From positions 1 through 55,724 of the forward strand of contig JADLBU010000004.1 of assembly GCA_020847535.1 (NCBI GenBank): a stretch of 55,724 bases of DNA, given 5' to 3'. The notes under the pieces are model-generated. The model ran no database searches and was not told the DNA's origin. It worked only from the letters and a program-made list of their open reading frames with translations. The DNA is from Phycisphaerales bacterium. Lineage in GTDB: Bacteria > Planctomycetota > Phycisphaerae > Phycisphaerales > UBA1924. How positions within the stretch are numbered: position 1 is the first letter of the stretch; each line of letters opens with the position of its first letter. This document shows positions 54,956 to 55,724 of this stretch, piece after piece. The translations under genes and the position numbers were made by a program.

Positions 54956-55723
54956 CTACACGCGGATGGCGTAGGTGAGAACCTTGAGGGCGGCTTCGTG
55001 GAAGAGCGTGCGTTCCTTGCGGGCCGCGAGCGTCGAGCCCGTCGTGCGTTTCATCCCCGAGTTCACGCTCTCGGCGTGCCAGCGCCTCCCGTACCCCGGC
55101 CACTTCTCTTTCATCATCCACCGGTGGTCACCGCTCACCACCGTCTGACCCTCTCTCATCCGCGCCGGCGCGAATCTGATCGTCCCCCAACCCCCACGCG
55201 TGTCCCAGCAGTGCTCGTGGAACGCCTCGCTGTCGTACCCCTTGTCGCACCACAGCGTCGTGGGCGTCAACACCCGCGCCGCCTTCCGGGCAAGCGCCAC
55301 CGCGTCGGTGTGGTCGCTCCCCGGGCCCCACCCCACCACCAGCGCCACCGGCATCATCAGCCCGCACAACGCCACCATGCTCAGCTTCACGAACTTGCCG
55401 CGTGTCTGGCCTTTCCTGCTGACAAGGTGGGCGCTGGCGCACGTCGTCTCCACGCCGGTCGAGTCCATCGCCGCCTCGGAGCTTGTCCCGGCGAGCACCC
55501 CCTGACCCAGCTCCCGCAGGGCCCGATCGACCAGCGTGAGGACGTTGGCCCGGCCGGCGAACTTCTGGAGCGTGGTGTAGTGCGGGACCTGCTTGAGACC
55601 GATCGCCTCGCGCACGGCCGGCATCAGGATCAACTGCTCGACCACGCCGCGGTAGGTGGTCTTGAGGTGCGTCTTGAGCACCAGGCACGCCAAGAGCTGC
55701 CGCTGCGTGAAGACCTTGGGGCT
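54956..55723 (-). CDS. IS5/IS4-type DDE transposase (start lies beyond the right edge)
   Basis: The frame runs to the window edge and is 5'-truncated; about 255 residues are visible. Beyond the first in-window start candidate it continues as SPKVFTQRQLLACLVLKT, which fits the N-terminal part of IS5-group transposases. DDE residues are visible: Asp in AAMDSTGVE, Asp in LWCDKGYDSEAF, Glu in RWHAESVNSGMKRTTGS, the Y...E region of the group. The left terminal inverted repeat should lie between 54917 and 54955 but cannot be confirmed without the other end. With the IS630 remnant at the left edge, the window is bounded by mobile DNA on both sides. Confidence 0.85.
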   Translation of the reverse strand, partial: SPKVFTQRQLLACLVLKTHLKTTYRGVVEQLILMPAVREAIGLKQVPHYTTLQKFAGRANVLTLVDRALRELGQGVLAGTSSEAAMDSTGVETTCASAHLVSRKGQTRGKFVKLSMVALCGLMMPVALVVGWGPGSDHTDAVALARKAARVLTPTTLWCDKGYDSEAFHEHCWDTRGGWGTIRFAPARMREGQTVVSGDHRWMMKEKWPGYGRRWHAESVNSGMKRTTGSTLAARKERTLFHEAALKVLTYAIRV

Positions 55724-55724
55724 C

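Overview
The window is GC-rich, densely packed bacterial DNA that most likely comes from a planctomycete, probably of the class Phycisphaerae. This rests on several co-occurring signatures: a prepilin-type GFTLIELL head, three exported proteins with planctomycete-style PEP-CTERM-like tails (proline motif, hydrophobic helix, RRRR), EF-hand dockerin-like tails, an N-terminal MEPRRML motif, a ThiD2-ThiE fusion, a secreted sugar-processing fusion with DUF1080 and GH29 domains, and many short intergenic palindromes. The phylum call is an inference; no rRNA or tRNA gene was seen to anchor it.

Layout. 1-0.1 kb: tail of an IS630-type transposase. 0.1-12.8 kb: prepilin-like protein, acetyltransferase, secreted S9 peptidase and S1/P1-like nuclease, SDR oxidoreductase, the lipid II flippase MurJ, two divergent PEP-CTERM-like exported proteins (one behind a structured leader), a zinc-type ABC binding protein with a palindromic operator candidate, and glycerate 2-kinase. 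12.8-19 kb: a large hybrid histidine kinase with two CHASE-type sensor regions, then gyrB with a long insertion. 19-24.6 kb: a Tat-exported TIM-barrel protein, a pdxJ-DinB-GNAT operon, pabA/trpG and an aldehyde dehydrogenase, separated by palindromic repeats built on a 9-nt period.

24.7-31.5 kb is the most interesting metabolic block. A leftward operon (sugar/nucleoside-type permease, TIM-barrel isomerase/epimerase, Gfo/Idh/MocA oxidoreductase) is divergent from a 1126-residue secreted protein that joins an ApbE flavin transferase domain, a DUF1080 (3-keto-disaccharide hydrolase family) domain and a GH29 alpha-L-fucosidase domain. Together they suggest uptake and oxidative breakdown of a fucoside or related glycoside, with an unexpected link to protein flavinylation. 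PspA, a RibB with a degenerate GTP cyclohydrolase II domain (RibBX-like), and a secreted ThuA-like protein follow.

34.9-48 kb: two paralogous secreted subtilases with dockerin-like tails (the second a pseudogene with two Trp-to-TGA changes, a frameshift and loss of the catalytic Ser), an M16 peptidase overlapping thiE, three uncharacterised genes (one with a PD-(D/E)XK-like motif), lpxB, a histidine kinase with a REC-XRE response regulator, rsmB, and a PtsN-like EIIA. 48-55.7 kb: a dockerin-tailed secreted protein, a third PEP-CTERM-like protein, a MEPRRML-headed repeat protein divergent from a CheY-like regulator and an HD-GYP phosphodiesterase, and finally a DDE transposase running off the right edge.

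The non-coding fraction is unusually rich in inverted repeats. At least four families are visible in gaps between genes; they are reported separately as repeats and as findings.
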